This document shows positions 14,412 to 22,707 of a stretch of DNA of 64,000 bases, one piece after another. This DNA is from Pedobacter nyackensis (GTDB taxonomy: Bacteria; Bacteroidota; Bacteroidia; Sphingobacteriales; Sphingobacteriaceae): NCBI RefSeq assembly GCF_900176505.1, contig NZ_FWYB01000006.1, positions 186,001-250,000 on the forward strand. The letters run 5' to 3'. How positions within the stretch are numbered: the stretch's first letter is position 1; each line of letters starts with the position of its first letter. The notes beneath the pieces were generated by a model that was not told the DNA's origin, did not search any database, and worked only from the letters and a program-made list of their open reading frames with translations. A program made the position numbers and the translations under genes.

Positions 14412-15626
14412 ATGGCTACAGTTAACTTCTACTTAGACAAACCAAACAGGAAAGATCAAAGACCGATCCTACTTACTTACCTCTTAAATGGCTCAAAGAT
14501 ACGCTTTTCAACCAAGCTTAAAACAACGGATAAAGATTGGAATGCAAAAGATCAAAAAGTCAAAAGAAATGGCGCAAATGAAAGTGAAATCAATTTCGCT
14601 TTGGATGAATTCAAAAGAGTGATTACCAAAGCAGAACTAGATACCAAATTTGACCCCTCCGGTTTAACACTTGATCTTATCAGAAGCAAGCTTGAAGAAG
14701 CTACTGGCAAGAAAAAAGCCGCCTTTACCATCTTCGATGCATTTGATGAATATATTAGAGAAGCTGAAATTACTAAAACTACCAGCTCCAAAAAGATATA
14801 CGAAGTAACGCTCAATAAACTTAAAGCCTTCAATGAAGATAAACGTTACCAATTATCCTTTGACAGTATAGACAGCAAATTTGAAAGCAAATTCACAGAT
14901 TATTTAATCAATGACCATAAACTGGTTAACAATACAATTGGCAGGTATATTAAAACAATCAAATCGTTCATGCACTTTGCTACTGAACGTGGATACACCA
15001 ACAATTATAGGTTTAAATCGTTCAGCGTTATTAAACAAGGTGTAGACATCATTTATTTAACAGAAGAAGAATTACTAAAGATTTACCACTTTAAAAACCT
15101 CCCTCCCAGACTAGACACTGTCAGGGATGCTTTTTGTTTAGGCTGTTTTACTGGACTTAGGTTTTCTGATCTATCCGAACTTAAATTCGCGAATTTAAAA
15201 CAGGATTTTATTGAACTAAAATCAAAGAAAACTCGTGATTTTCTACGGATACCTCTAAATGATTATTCAAAAGAGATATTAGCCAAGCACAAAGGCAATC
15301 CACCACAAGTAATCAGCAACCAAAAGATGAATGATTACATCAAAGAAATTGGGGAATTGGCAGAGATTAATAGCAACACCATACTAATCAAATACCAGGG
15401 GGCAACTAAAGTTGAAAAAATAGAGCCTAAATACAATTTCCTTTCTACCCACACAGCAAGAAGAACCTTTGTAACCCTCTCCTTAGAAAAAGGGATGCGC
15501 CCAGAGGTGGTGATGTCAATAACAGGGCATAAGGATTATGCCACATTTAAAAAGTACATCAAATTAACGGAAAATGTTAAGTTAGCAGAAATGAATAACG
15601 CTTGGAACAATAAAATAGAACCATAA
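14412..15626 (+). CDS. Tyrosine recombinase / phage-type integrase
   Basis: This 404-residue integrase of the Bacteroidota type has an N-terminal arm-binding domain (MATVNFYLDKPNRKDQRPIL), a SAM-like core-binding domain at about residues 100-205, and a catalytic domain with Arg in CFTGLRFSDLSEL, Lys in LKSKKTRDFLRIPL, HTARRTFVTL (H-x-x-R), ITGHKDYATFKKYI (H) and the terminal Tyr in that last segment. All catalytic positions seem to be present, so it should be active. It stands immediately inside attL, preceded by repeat boxes, as expected for the enzyme that inserted the island into tRNA-Lys. Confidence 0.95.
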   Translation: MATVNFYLDKPNRKDQRPILLTYLLNGSKIRFSTKLKTTDKDWNAKDQKVKRNGANESEINFALDEFKRVITKAELDTKFDPSGLTLDLIRSKLEEATGKKKAAFTIFDAFDEYIREAEITKTTSSKKIYEVTLNKLKAFNEDKRYQLSFDSIDSKFESKFTDYLINDHKLVNNTIGRYIKTIKSFMHFATERGYTNNYRFKSFSVIKQGVDIIYLTEEELLKIYHFKNLPPRLDTVRDAFCLGCFTGLRFSDLSELKFANLKQDFIELKSKKTRDFLRIPLNDYSKEILAKHKGNPPQVISNQKMNDYIKEIGELAEINSNTILIKYQGATKVEKIEPKYNFLSTHTARRTFVTLSLEKGMRPEVVMSITGHKDYATFKKYIKLTENVKLAEMNNAWNNKIEP

Positions 15627-15629
15627 AAA

Positions 15630-16286
15630 ATGGCAGACCAAATTAAACTTAAAGATCAGATTAAAATCATAAAAGACAAGATTTCAAATGTTTACAGCTA
15701 TGAAATATTCGAATTAAGAGATAAGTCAATTCATTCTTTTTTCTATGATGAAATTACTAGGGTGCACATTGAGGCCATTAAATTACTAAAGTCAATTGAA
15801 GCAGAGCCAACACAAATCCTTTTAGAAATTAATCAGTGGATAAATCTGTTAAAGCGAGATATGGATATAAAATTGAGGTCACGGAATCCAATTAAAAACA
15901 AACTTGGAAGGATGCTGACTGACTTTATTGAAAGTCTTGAGGAATTTAAACTATCCCTTCCAGAGCACATAAATTTACCACAGCCAGAGGGCGTTAAGGA
16001 CAAAGCCCGAAAGAAGCACAATGTTCATGACTATAACAAGCCTGTGATTAAACAAAGTCAAGTCTTATTACTAATGCATTACCTAAGAAAAAATTCTGTT
16101 TTAATAAATGACCTTGATGATTCAGCCTTATCAGAGTGTTTTGGAGCTTTAACAGGTTTTAGTGGCGACCAACTTAGAAAAAGGTATGTCGATTTTAAAA
16201 AGGATGATATTGAATATAAACCTGAGGAAATCCTTGAATTAAAGGATCTTTTAGTAAAAGTAAGTAAAGATATTTCCGAGCATTAG
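15630..16286 (+). CDS. Uncharacterised island protein
   Basis: This 218-residue soluble protein is rich in Lys and Glu, with helices throughout. The C-terminal part (QVLLLMHYLRKNSVLINDLD, then ECFGALTGFSGDQLRKRYVD) resembles a short segment that recurs at the C-terminus of many Bacteroidota mobile-element proteins, where a TGFS/TGYS-x-x-x-L-R pattern is common. It follows the integrase stop by 3 bp and is surely co-transcribed, so a role in excision, integration or its control is plausible. I recognise no catalytic motif. Confidence 0.75.
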   Translation: MADQIKLKDQIKIIKDKISNVYSYEIFELRDKSIHSFFYDEITRVHIEAIKLLKSIEAEPTQILLEINQWINLLKRDMDIKLRSRNPIKNKLGRMLTDFIESLEEFKLSLPEHINLPQPEGVKDKARKKHNVHDYNKPVIKQSQVLLLMHYLRKNSVLINDLDDSALSECFGALTGFSGDQLRKRYVDFKKDDIEYKPEEILELKDLLVKVSKDISEH

Positions 16287-16359
16287 TAAAATAAAGCAAA
16301 TTGAAATACAGTAAGTTATATTTTTGTCCCCAGACAAGTCTCCCATTACAGAAGGAAAA

Positions 16360-16398
16360 ATGAAGGTGTTTTGCAGCTCACAAAATTTAAAAACATGA
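16360..16398 (+). CDS. Possible 12-residue leader peptide
   Basis: A 12-codon ORF (MKVFCSSQNLKT) follows a good ribosome site (GAAGGA) and ends with a stop that overlaps the ATG of the next gene as ATGA. This could couple translation of the HTH gene. It is too short to judge from composition. Confidence 0.3.
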   Translation: MKVFCSSQNLKT

Positions 16399-16748
16399 GT
16401 TACACAAACACAAAAGCATTACGCTTCGAAGAAACAGAAAGAAATCCTTTAGTATTAATTGACATGGCTACACTTAAATCCATGTTAAATGGTGTTATTG
16501 GAAATGCACTTCAAAACTTAAATTTTAACGGTGCTAATTTGAAGAATGGTGAAAGCCTTAATGAAAGCCCAGACCTAATGGATATGGTGGAAGCCGTTAA
16601 ATTTCTAAAGGTTTCAAAAGTTACAATCCACAACTGGAAAAAGAAAGGGATTATAAAAAGCCATAAAATGGGCAGAAAGCTATATTTCAAACGCTCAGAG
16701 CTTTTGGAAGCGATTAAGAGACAGAAATATTCTTTAAACCTTATTTAA
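16395..16748 (+). CDS. Excisionase-like helix-turn-helix protein (HTH_17 type)
   Basis: This protein of about 117 residues has a C-terminal excisionase/MerR-type winged HTH: LMDMVEAVKFLKVSKVTIHN followed by WKKKGIIKSHKMGRKLYFKR. The N-terminal half is a short helical region. The ATG at 16395 is preferred over a TTG at 16371. Such proteins bind DNA near attachment sites and bias recombination toward excision, or regulate island genes. The next gene is a related HTH protein, suggesting duplication. Confidence 0.8.
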   Translation: MSYTNTKALRFEETERNPLVLIDMATLKSMLNGVIGNALQNLNFNGANLKNGESLNESPDLMDMVEAVKFLKVSKVTIHNWKKKGIIKSHKMGRKLYFKRSELLEAIKRQKYSLNLI

Positions 16749-16755
16749 CTGGGAT

Positions 16756-17088
16756 ATGAGATATTTACCAATGACTCTTCAAGAATTCAGAGAAGAATTT
16801 ACAAAGCTATTTGATCAAAAAGCAGATGAGTTTTTTAACAGGGTCTTCGGAGGAACAAAACCTCGGAAAAACGAAGGAGCAGAAGAAAGCCTGATGACAA
16901 CCAATGAAGTAACAGCTTATTTTGATATATCCAGAACCACACTCAACAACTGGATAAGGCAGGATAAAATAATGAGCATAAAAAAAGGTAATCAACGCTT
17001 TTTTGACAGAGCATATATTGAGCGATACAAGAAGGTTAACTTCTCTTTTAATGAAAGACTACCTACTTACCTCAGCAAGCATGTTTGA
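16756..17088 (+). CDS. Second excisionase-like helix-turn-helix protein
   Basis: This 110-residue protein has the same layout as its neighbour 7 bp upstream. A helical N-terminus (MTLQEFREEFTKLFDQKADE) is followed by an HTH_17-type domain: SLMTTNEVTAYFDISRTTLN, then NWIRQDKIMSIKKGNQRFFD. The two are clear but distant paralogues. It ends the plus-strand integrase-side operon; a strong terminator lies about 90 bp downstream. A DNA-binding role in excision or island control is inferred from family and context. Confidence 0.8.
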   Translation: MRYLPMTLQEFREEFTKLFDQKADEFFNRVFGGTKPRKNEGAEESLMTTNEVTAYFDISRTTLNNWIRQDKIMSIKKGNQRFFDRAYIERYKKVNFSFNERLPTYLSKHV

Positions 17089-17109
17089 CAGGGATGTAAA
17101 GCAATGATG

Positions 17110-17153
17110 TAAAGTTAGTGCCATCGGTGGGATACTTTGGTATATGTTATAGG
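17110..17153. repeat. 44-nt imperfect repeat, copy 1
   Basis: This stretch starts TAAAGTTAGT and ends TATGTTATAGG, both identical to 18643-18686. About 32 of 44 positions match, with changes concentrated in the middle, where CCATCGGTGG can form a short hairpin. Both copies are 44 nt long without gaps. Its role is unknown. Confidence 0.6.
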
Positions 17154-17180
17154 ACTTATACCATTTAAAATTAAGAATTA

Positions 17181-17206
17181 AGCCCCGAGAAATCGGGGCT
17201 TTTTTA
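17181..17206 (+). terminator. Rho-independent terminator of the integrase-side operon
   Basis: AGCCCCGA and TCGGGGCT form an 8-bp GC-rich stem closed by a GAAA tetraloop, followed by a run of T. It lies about 90 bp after the second HTH gene. Confidence 0.9.
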
Positions 17207-17286
17207 TTGATAATAAAACTTTCCTAAAGGCTATCCACTACACATCGCGGCCTATCGGCTTCGCCCGATTTAAGGATTTAGCCGAA

Positions 17287-17307
17287 ACAGACAGACAGAC
17301 AGACAGA
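17287..17307. repeat. Short tandem repeat (CAGA)n
   Basis: About five copies of the 4-bp unit ACAG/CAGA lie in tandem in noncoding DNA about 80 bp after the terminator. This is a simple repeat prone to slippage; no gene appears to be controlled by it. Confidence 0.8.
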
Positions 17308-17342
17308 ACACCTGTCACTGCTGCAAGCCCCAAATATAATTG

Positions 17343-17618
17343 CTATTGCGCCTCTTTTCTCTTTTCTGTAGTAATAAAGGAAGCGTTCAAAAACCCGATG
17401 ATCTGGGTATAGAAAAGAATCATTGCCCTGATTTCACCTGTATCAGTGTATTCTGAATCGTGGTACGTCCAGCTTTTATAAAGCTCCCATAAATTCTCTC
17501 TGATTTCGTGAATTGAATAATTTTCAAAGAAACATTCAATTACATTTTCAGGATTTTCCAGTTCGTAATTGGTTAGACTGGAAGGCTGATAGTTCAGCCT
17601 TTTCATAACATCTTCCAT
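17343..17618 (-). CDS. Uncharacterised 91-residue island ORF
   Basis: This soluble, acidic protein of 91 residues (or 87 if the second Met is used) is predicted helical, with aromatic-rich segments such as YSIHEIRENLWELYKSWTYH and a hydrophobic C-terminal helix AMILFYTQIIGFLN. Small proteins of this look are frequent in Bacteroidota integrative elements. I do not recognise the family. It stands alone on the minus strand between the terminator and the noncoding structured region. Coding status is supported by length and composition only. Confidence 0.55.
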   Translation of the reverse strand: MEDVMKRLNYQPSSLTNYELENPENVIECFFENYSIHEIRENLWELYKSWTYHDSEYTDTGEIRAMILFYTQIIGFLNASFITTEKRKEAQ

Positions 17619-18164
17619 AGTAATTTGATTTAGGTTTATATTGCATTAAATAATTGGCTGTTGATTGACATTTCGCCAGCAAAGAAGCTGTTTACCAATG
17701 GGATATAATTCTTTCAATGGTGTAGTTTGAACGAAACAGCAAGATGTTGTTTTCTGAATTTCCAGATTAATAGCCTAATAAGGCTTTTAAGGGACTTTGA
17801 ATGTTTACTAGTTATTGACAAAGATTGCATTTCCATATTTGATCTCATTTAATTCCAACATTAAATAAGCCTCAAGAACTGAATGCCAGCGATAAAAAAA
17901 ATAGGGCTGGTAACTCACTCAGTCTAATGTAACTTGGCTCTGACAAAGCCGTCCTTTCTTTCGAAAGGTTCCCACATAGACATAAGCGAGCACCAACCCT
18001 ATCACAAATATAGGGTTTTGGTTGCTCAACTTACTCTCGCGGGATTAAACTGTCAGATTTAGTTGCGAGGCTTGCAAGCAATTCCTTATCACCGATTATA
18101 GAACTGCAATTTTATTATTCGTTCGTTTATTTATTCATATAAGCTAATGTAAGTAGTATTTATT
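17619..18164. other. Noncoding stretch with clustered hairpins, possible structured RNA
   Basis: No gene is supported here. Around 17936-18027 several hairpins follow one another: GGCT/AGCC near 17936-17950, CCTTTC-TTTC-GAAAGG at 17953-17968, and a longer one at 17988-18027 with AACCCTAT/ATAGGGTT flanked by GAGCA/TGCTC. No T-run follows, so these are not simple terminators. A small RNA or a leader for the Xre gene is possible. Confidence 0.35.
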
Positions 18165-18186
18165 TTAATAGCAAATTTGCTATTAA
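18165..18186. promoter_or_regulatory. 22-bp perfect palindrome, probable operator of the Xre gene
   Basis: A perfect palindrome with core AATAGCAAATTTGCTATT, extended by TT and AA, lies 17 bp upstream of the Xre regulator start. Size and position suit a dimeric HTH repressor controlling its own promoter. Confidence 0.7.
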
Positions 18187-18202
18187 TTATTTTGTATTAT
18201 AG

Positions 18203-18469
18203 GTGTCTATTTGTCCTGTGAAGTATTTAAAAGACGAAGATTTTATTAAAAAGTTTGGCCAAAAGCTAAAGCAAGTCCGCGAAGAGAAAGGTATTTCTCA
18301 AGAACAGCTTTCATTATTAACAGAAATATCACAGAGCCAAATAGCCAGAACGGAGTTAGGACAAATTAATACCAGTATTAGCCATGTGTCCACCTACGCC
18401 AAATTGCTAAAAGTTAATGCAATGGAACTTTTTGATTTTTCAGATCTAAAAGCTAAAAGCAAAAAATAA
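18203..18469 (+). CDS. Xre-family HTH transcriptional regulator
   Basis: This 88-residue protein is almost entirely one Cro/CI-type HTH domain: KFGQKLKQVREEKGISQEQL followed by SLLTEISQSQIARTELGQIN and the stabilising helices SISHVSTYAKLLKVNAMELF. The start is a GTG at 18203; a second GTG at 18218 is also possible and would not affect the domain. A perfect 22-bp palindrome lies just upstream, so autoregulation is likely. It faces away from the putative defence operon, whose stop lies 340 bp downstream, and may regulate the island. Similar regulators accompany restriction and TA systems. Confidence 0.88.
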   Translation: MSICPVKYLKDEDFIKKFGQKLKQVREEKGISQEQLSLLTEISQSQIARTELGQINTSISHVSTYAKLLKVNAMELFDFSDLKAKSKK

Positions 18470-18810
18470 CTCCTCCGGATTTCGCGCCGAAACAACACAC
18501 CAACATATTAATAATAAGATGTTTAATGAGTTTACATGAACAATATCTATAACTAAGATAAGCTTTAGATGTATCCCGAAAAAGAAAACAAGACTCTCAA
18601 TTAAAAGATACCTAAGGTGTAAACCAAAATAAAGCAAGCATATAAAGTTAGTCCCAGTAATGAGACACGTTCCCGTATGTTATAGGCAAACTCCACTCAC
18701 CAGAAAAATAAGCAACAAACAGGTCTGACTTTAAACTCAGATATTTAGTTTATGGTTCAGTTTATCTTGCTACAGAATTATCAGTGTATCATTTCATAGT
18801 CTATTTTCAA
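18470..18810. other. Noncoding stretch between Xre gene and STAND gene
   Basis: No gene or terminator is supported. It contains the second 44-nt imperfect repeat (18643-18686). Otherwise I see nothing in it. Confidence 0.5.
18643..18686. repeat. 44-nt imperfect repeat, copy 2
   Basis: This is the partner of 17110-17153, with the same conserved ends TAAAGTTAGT and TATGTTATAGG. The middle TCCCAGTAATGAGA can still form a weak hairpin at the same place as in copy 1. The two copies bracket the 91-residue ORF, the structured region and the Xre gene. Confidence 0.6.
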
Positions 18811-21800
18811 TTATCGATATAATTCCTCGTCTCTATTTTTTTCGTTTTGGATTTGTTGCTCTGTATATGCTACATATCTCGTTGACCATTGAGCAACATT
18901 TAGATTTGAATGTGTTGCAAGATGTTTAAAGATATTCAATTTGGCCGTTAGCAAAGGAACTACACTTCCTATCCATGAGTAAGTTCCCATGTTTGCGCTT
19001 AGATTGTCAAGCACAGATTCAATGTGACCAAATTCATTAACTAGCCTTGCACAGAGTGGATGAAGCTCAGAGTAGTCGTCATTATTTTTTCCAAAAATTG
19101 GAATTAATTCCGCCAAGCGAGTCGGTGCTAATGGTTCATTTTCATGACACCATTTGAATATTGATTCAATATCACCATCAAATAACACCCCAATATTTCT
19201 TCCGACACCACCAATATGAGAACCAAGAAGGTTTTTTAATTCATAAAAAACTAGATAATCTTCTTCTTCTGAAAGCAATGCTCTAGATAATTTCGGCCAA
19301 ACTGCTAGAAAATGTCTTTTCAATAGAATTGAATAAATATTTTGAACTTCATGATCTAAATGATAGGAGAAATTTATTCCAATAGAATCAATAATTGAGT
19401 CGTTGATTGATATTGCAAACAACTCTTCATTTTCATCTTTTAATATCGAAGAAATTGTTTCGGTCCATTTGTATTGGTCGAGTTGTCGATTTCTATTTCT
19501 ATTTACGCCTAATCTCAGAATGCACTCCTTGAAAATTGGAGAAAGCATATTTTTTAATTCCTCATTATTATAGCCCAAGTTGAAGAAAATATCAAAGATT
19601 ATAGCGTATCCACTTTCGCCATACGTAAAAAATTTCCTACTAATTTCCTTTAACTCCTGGAAACTCAGATCTGAAAAAGCATTGCTATATGCAAAGGCAG
19701 AGAATTCATCAACATTATACTTCCCACTATCAATCAAATTAAAAAGTAGATTGAAATTTTCAGCTCCTTCAATATCTATCGACAAGAAATAAAATAATAG
19801 ATAATCTAATTGCTCATCCCCATATAAGGATTGATAAAACTTCAATTTTACATCCTTGTCAACTTTTGATAGAAAACCACCTAAAATAGTTGGATTTCTA
19901 TCTTCTTTAGAAAGGACTTTTAACGATTTCACTGAAAGATCAATAAAATGAAAGACCCTATCATTGCTTGAGTTTATCAGAGAATAGATTCCATTTCCTA
20001 AATGATATGAATAATCATATTTATTTGATGTGATCGCCATTATATAATCAGGCCATTCTGATTCAGATTCAACAAATTCTTTAGCAAATTCAGAGACTAA
20101 AAGCAATATTTTCTCCGCAGATCCGACACGAGAATAGTTACTATAATAGTCTGCACCGACATTTATAAAACGGCTTATGAAATCTGACTTTGTCAATTTA
20201 TTGATTATTTCTTCTAAATCTAGCTGAGTTTGTTTTTCTAAACTAGTTTTCTCATATTTCCTAGTGAGCTTTAGGTTTTCAAGAGCCTCATCCCAATCAT
20301 CGCTTTTTAACTCTGCAATTTTTTGTAGATATGGTAAAATAAGTTCTCCAAACCCCGCCCTGAAAACAGAACGGATACTATCAGACATTATCCCTGTTGC
20401 CAATTGAGAATTTTCATTGCCTTGGCAAGTTATTTTAAATAGCCGATCCAAAATATTATTCCAATATTCTCTAGTATCTTGAAATGTAGGGTAAAAATCT
20501 GTTAGTACTTTAATGCCTTGTTTTTCAGCACCACCTGACCGACCAAAGTGTCCATAGCTTAGTCCGCTTTTCATCGCACTAATGGCCAGTCCGACATATT
20601 CTTTGTCGCTATGATTCAGCCCCCAATCAATAATTTTTAATCTGTCAGTTAGATTGGCTTCAGTACCAGATAGGATCAATTTGAATAAGTGTAAGAATTG
20701 TCCTGTAGCATTATTTGACCAAGTTTCATTTTCTGCAACAGCAAAAGAAAACAGAATTTTTGCCGACTCTAAAAATGTTCTATTATCAAAGCATAGCTTT
20801 TCCAAAACCCATATTATATTTCTTCTTCCTGCAACTATTGCAAGCAATTGATCTTTTGATTTATTTGAAAATTGCCTTACGAAGTTTTGAGCTACGGCAA
20901 CTGGATTCACTTCAACAAACGAACGGAAGAGGCGTGAACCCAGTTCTGTATTTAAAACTTCCGTGTTATCGAAAGGGCTGTCAAGTCCCACGATTTTTTC
21001 AACTATATAAACTGCATTTTCATTATACCCAAGGTATTTCATTTGTTCTGACAAAGCATCTGAGAGGCTTTCTTTATCAAAATCTGGTAAATCAGCAATA
21101 CTGGTTATGACTCTAAGTAGTCTTTCAGGTGAGCATGGCTCTAACCATTCTTGAGCCAAAGACAGAGCGAGTGGGAATGGCCGCATTCCTATTAACCTTC
21201 CACGCCTTTCAAATATTTCTCTTTTTAAAAAAAAGTGACATGTTTCTTCGAATTCATTGATAATAACTTGATTATCTCCATTTAAACTTGTTAAATCTTT
21301 ATTCGTTGCAATGAAATTTAATTGTGACTTTAGTTCATCCTTTATGCCAAAGAAGTTGAAAACCGAACATGATTTCAATATGGTTCGGGCCCTTTCATTT
21401 TGACCCCGAGGCCCAAGAAGCTTATCCAAAAGGTCTTTATCATCTAATTTCCCGATGAACTTCTCACCATTCTTGATGCTTTCGCCTATCAAGACGGCCA
21501 TTAGTGGAATTCCCTGAGAAAATTCTCTTATTTTATCTAGGTTATCTTTCCCTAAGACTTGAAATTCCTTTTCTAGAATGTCATTTACTATGCTCGTTAA
21601 ATCTTCTTTTTTGATAATGATATAGTTGACCCCATTTATTTTGTCTTGCTCAATTTCTTCTGGATTAGAGTCAATCGTTACTAAAGAGATTTTGTTTTTT
21701 TTGTGATTAGTAAACTGAAGGAGGTTTCTATGAAGTGATTGAGGGCAGTTGTCTACTATAACAATTCTATCTTCGCCCTGATTTTGAAGATTAGTAAATA

Positions 21801-22656
21801 TACCTTGGAAATCGGCTTGAGAATAGTTATTATAGTTTATATAAAGAATCCTACTTGTTAAAATCACTGATTCTTCGCTATCATCAACATTTCGGAATGC
21901 CTCAAGCATTATTCTTGTTTTGCCTAATCCGGATAGCCCAAGCAGTCTAATACTTTCCTCTGGCTTAGAAATTCCTTGCCTTGTCAATTTTACGACTTCA
22001 TTAATTTTTTCATTAACATAAAATTCCTGAGAAGTTGAGATGTTTTTTTCCCATTCAGTCCAAACAATTAATGGTTTATATTTTTCCTTTTGACTCTGAA
22101 GTGCGTGAATAGCAGTATCTTTTATTGCTTTAGTCAAGTTCGAAACCAATTGTTTTTCTACCTCCTCTTTCTTATCCTTGTCTTTTGAGTAATTATATTC
22201 AATCGGAAATCTAATATGAGCTAAGTCAAATGGTATGTTAGAGGGGTTTTGGTTAGGCGATCCAAATGCGCTATTCAAAACACCAATTATCTTTTGTTCT
22301 CCAAGGGAGTTATACGCTACCCCATACTCATAGATAACGTTATTATTCTGAAACGGTTTGTATTTATTGCCAGTTAGATTTTGAATCTCTCTGCCGAGCC
22401 AAGAAATGTGGTTTACGACAGATAAATCAGCTATAAAAATATCGCAATTTGGAATCCTTTCATCGACAATTAGAGATGCGACTTGTGGAGAACCAGCTTC
22501 ACCAGTTATCCCTTCAAGAATTATAAATTCAATATTTGAAAATTCCGGTTTATTTTTCAGTTTCTTAACCGCTTTTTCTATACAATTCAATATAAATCTT
22601 TTATTGTATTTCACGTCAGTAGTCATCTGCCATGAAAAGAAGATTTTTAATTTCAT
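18811..22656 (-). CDS. Large STAND-type P-loop protein with TIR-like N-terminal domain, putative antiviral sensor
   Basis: This 1281-residue protein has three parts. Residues 1-155 form a TIR-like (SWQS/PCTIR-type) domain that opens KLKIFFSWQMTTDVKYNKRF and carries NVIYEYGVAYNSLGEQKIIG, whose Glu near residue 110 sits where TIR-like enzymes have a conserved acid. Residues 230-480 hold a P-loop NTPase with Walker A GLSGLGKT (240-247) and Walker B-like RIVIVDNC (297-304), as in STAND proteins. About 800 helical, repeat-like residues follow and would serve as sensor. This effector-NTPase-sensor order is that of Avs-like defence proteins; phage defence is inferred. It follows the HNH gene by 51 bp and looks AT-rich. 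Confidence 0.75.
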   Translation of the reverse strand: MKLKIFFSWQMTTDVKYNKRFILNCIEKAVKKLKNKPEFSNIEFIILEGITGEAGSPQVASLIVDERIPNCDIFIADLSVVNHISWLGREIQNLTGNKYKPFQNNNVIYEYGVAYNSLGEQKIIGVLNSAFGSPNQNPSNIPFDLAHIRFPIEYNYSKDKDKKEEVEKQLVSNLTKAIKDTAIHALQSQKEKYKPLIVWTEWEKNISTSQEFYVNEKINEVVKLTRQGISKPEESIRLLGLSGLGKTRIMLEAFRNVDDSEESVILTSRILYINYNNYSQADFQGIFTNLQNQGEDRIVIVDNCPQSLHRNLLQFTNHKKNKISLVTIDSNPEEIEQDKINGVNYIIIKKEDLTSIVNDILEKEFQVLGKDNLDKIREFSQGIPLMAVLIGESIKNGEKFIGKLDDKDLLDKLLGPRGQNERARTILKSCSVFNFFGIKDELKSQLNFIATNKDLTSLNGDNQVIINEFEETCHFFLKREIFERRGRLIGMRPFPLALSLAQEWLEPCSPERLLRVITSIADLPDFDKESLSDALSEQMKYLGYNENAVYIVEKIVGLDSPFDNTEVLNTELGSRLFRSFVEVNPVAVAQNFVRQFSNKSKDQLLAIVAGRRNIIWVLEKLCFDNRTFLESAKILFSFAVAENETWSNNATGQFLHLFKLILSGTEANLTDRLKIIDWGLNHSDKEYVGLAISAMKSGLSYGHFGRSGGAEKQGIKVLTDFYPTFQDTREYWNNILDRLFKITCQGNENSQLATGIMSDSIRSVFRAGFGELILPYLQKIAELKSDDWDEALENLKLTRKYEKTSLEKQTQLDLEEIINKLTKSDFISRFINVGADYYSNYSRVGSAEKILLLVSEFAKEFVESESEWPDYIMAITSNKYDYSYHLGNGIYSLINSSNDRVFHFIDLSVKSLKVLSKEDRNPTILGGFLSKVDKDVKLKFYQSLYGDEQLDYLLFYFLSIDIEGAENFNLLFNLIDSGKYNVDEFSAFAYSNAFSDLSFQELKEISRKFFTYGESGYAIIFDIFFNLGYNNEELKNMLSPIFKECILRLGVNRNRNRQLDQYKWTETISSILKDENEELFAISINDSIIDSIGINFSYHLDHEVQNIYSILLKRHFLAVWPKLSRALLSEEEDYLVFYELKNLLGSHIGGVGRNIGVLFDGDIESIFKWCHENEPLAPTRLAELIPIFGKNNDDYSELHPLCARLVNEFGHIESVLDNLSANMGTYSWIGSVVPLLTAKLNIFKHLATHSNLNVAQWSTRYVAYTEQQIQNEKNRDEELYR

Positions 22657-22707
22657 AGTTGAAAAATGTTAAACACAAAAATATTTAATTTTATTATTGT
22701 CATTGGT

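Noticed and set aside
17287..17307. (CAGA)n considered as a CRISPR remnant or phase-variable switch
   Set aside because: The units are contiguous 4-mers without spacers, and the stretch is outside any gene or promoter I can support.
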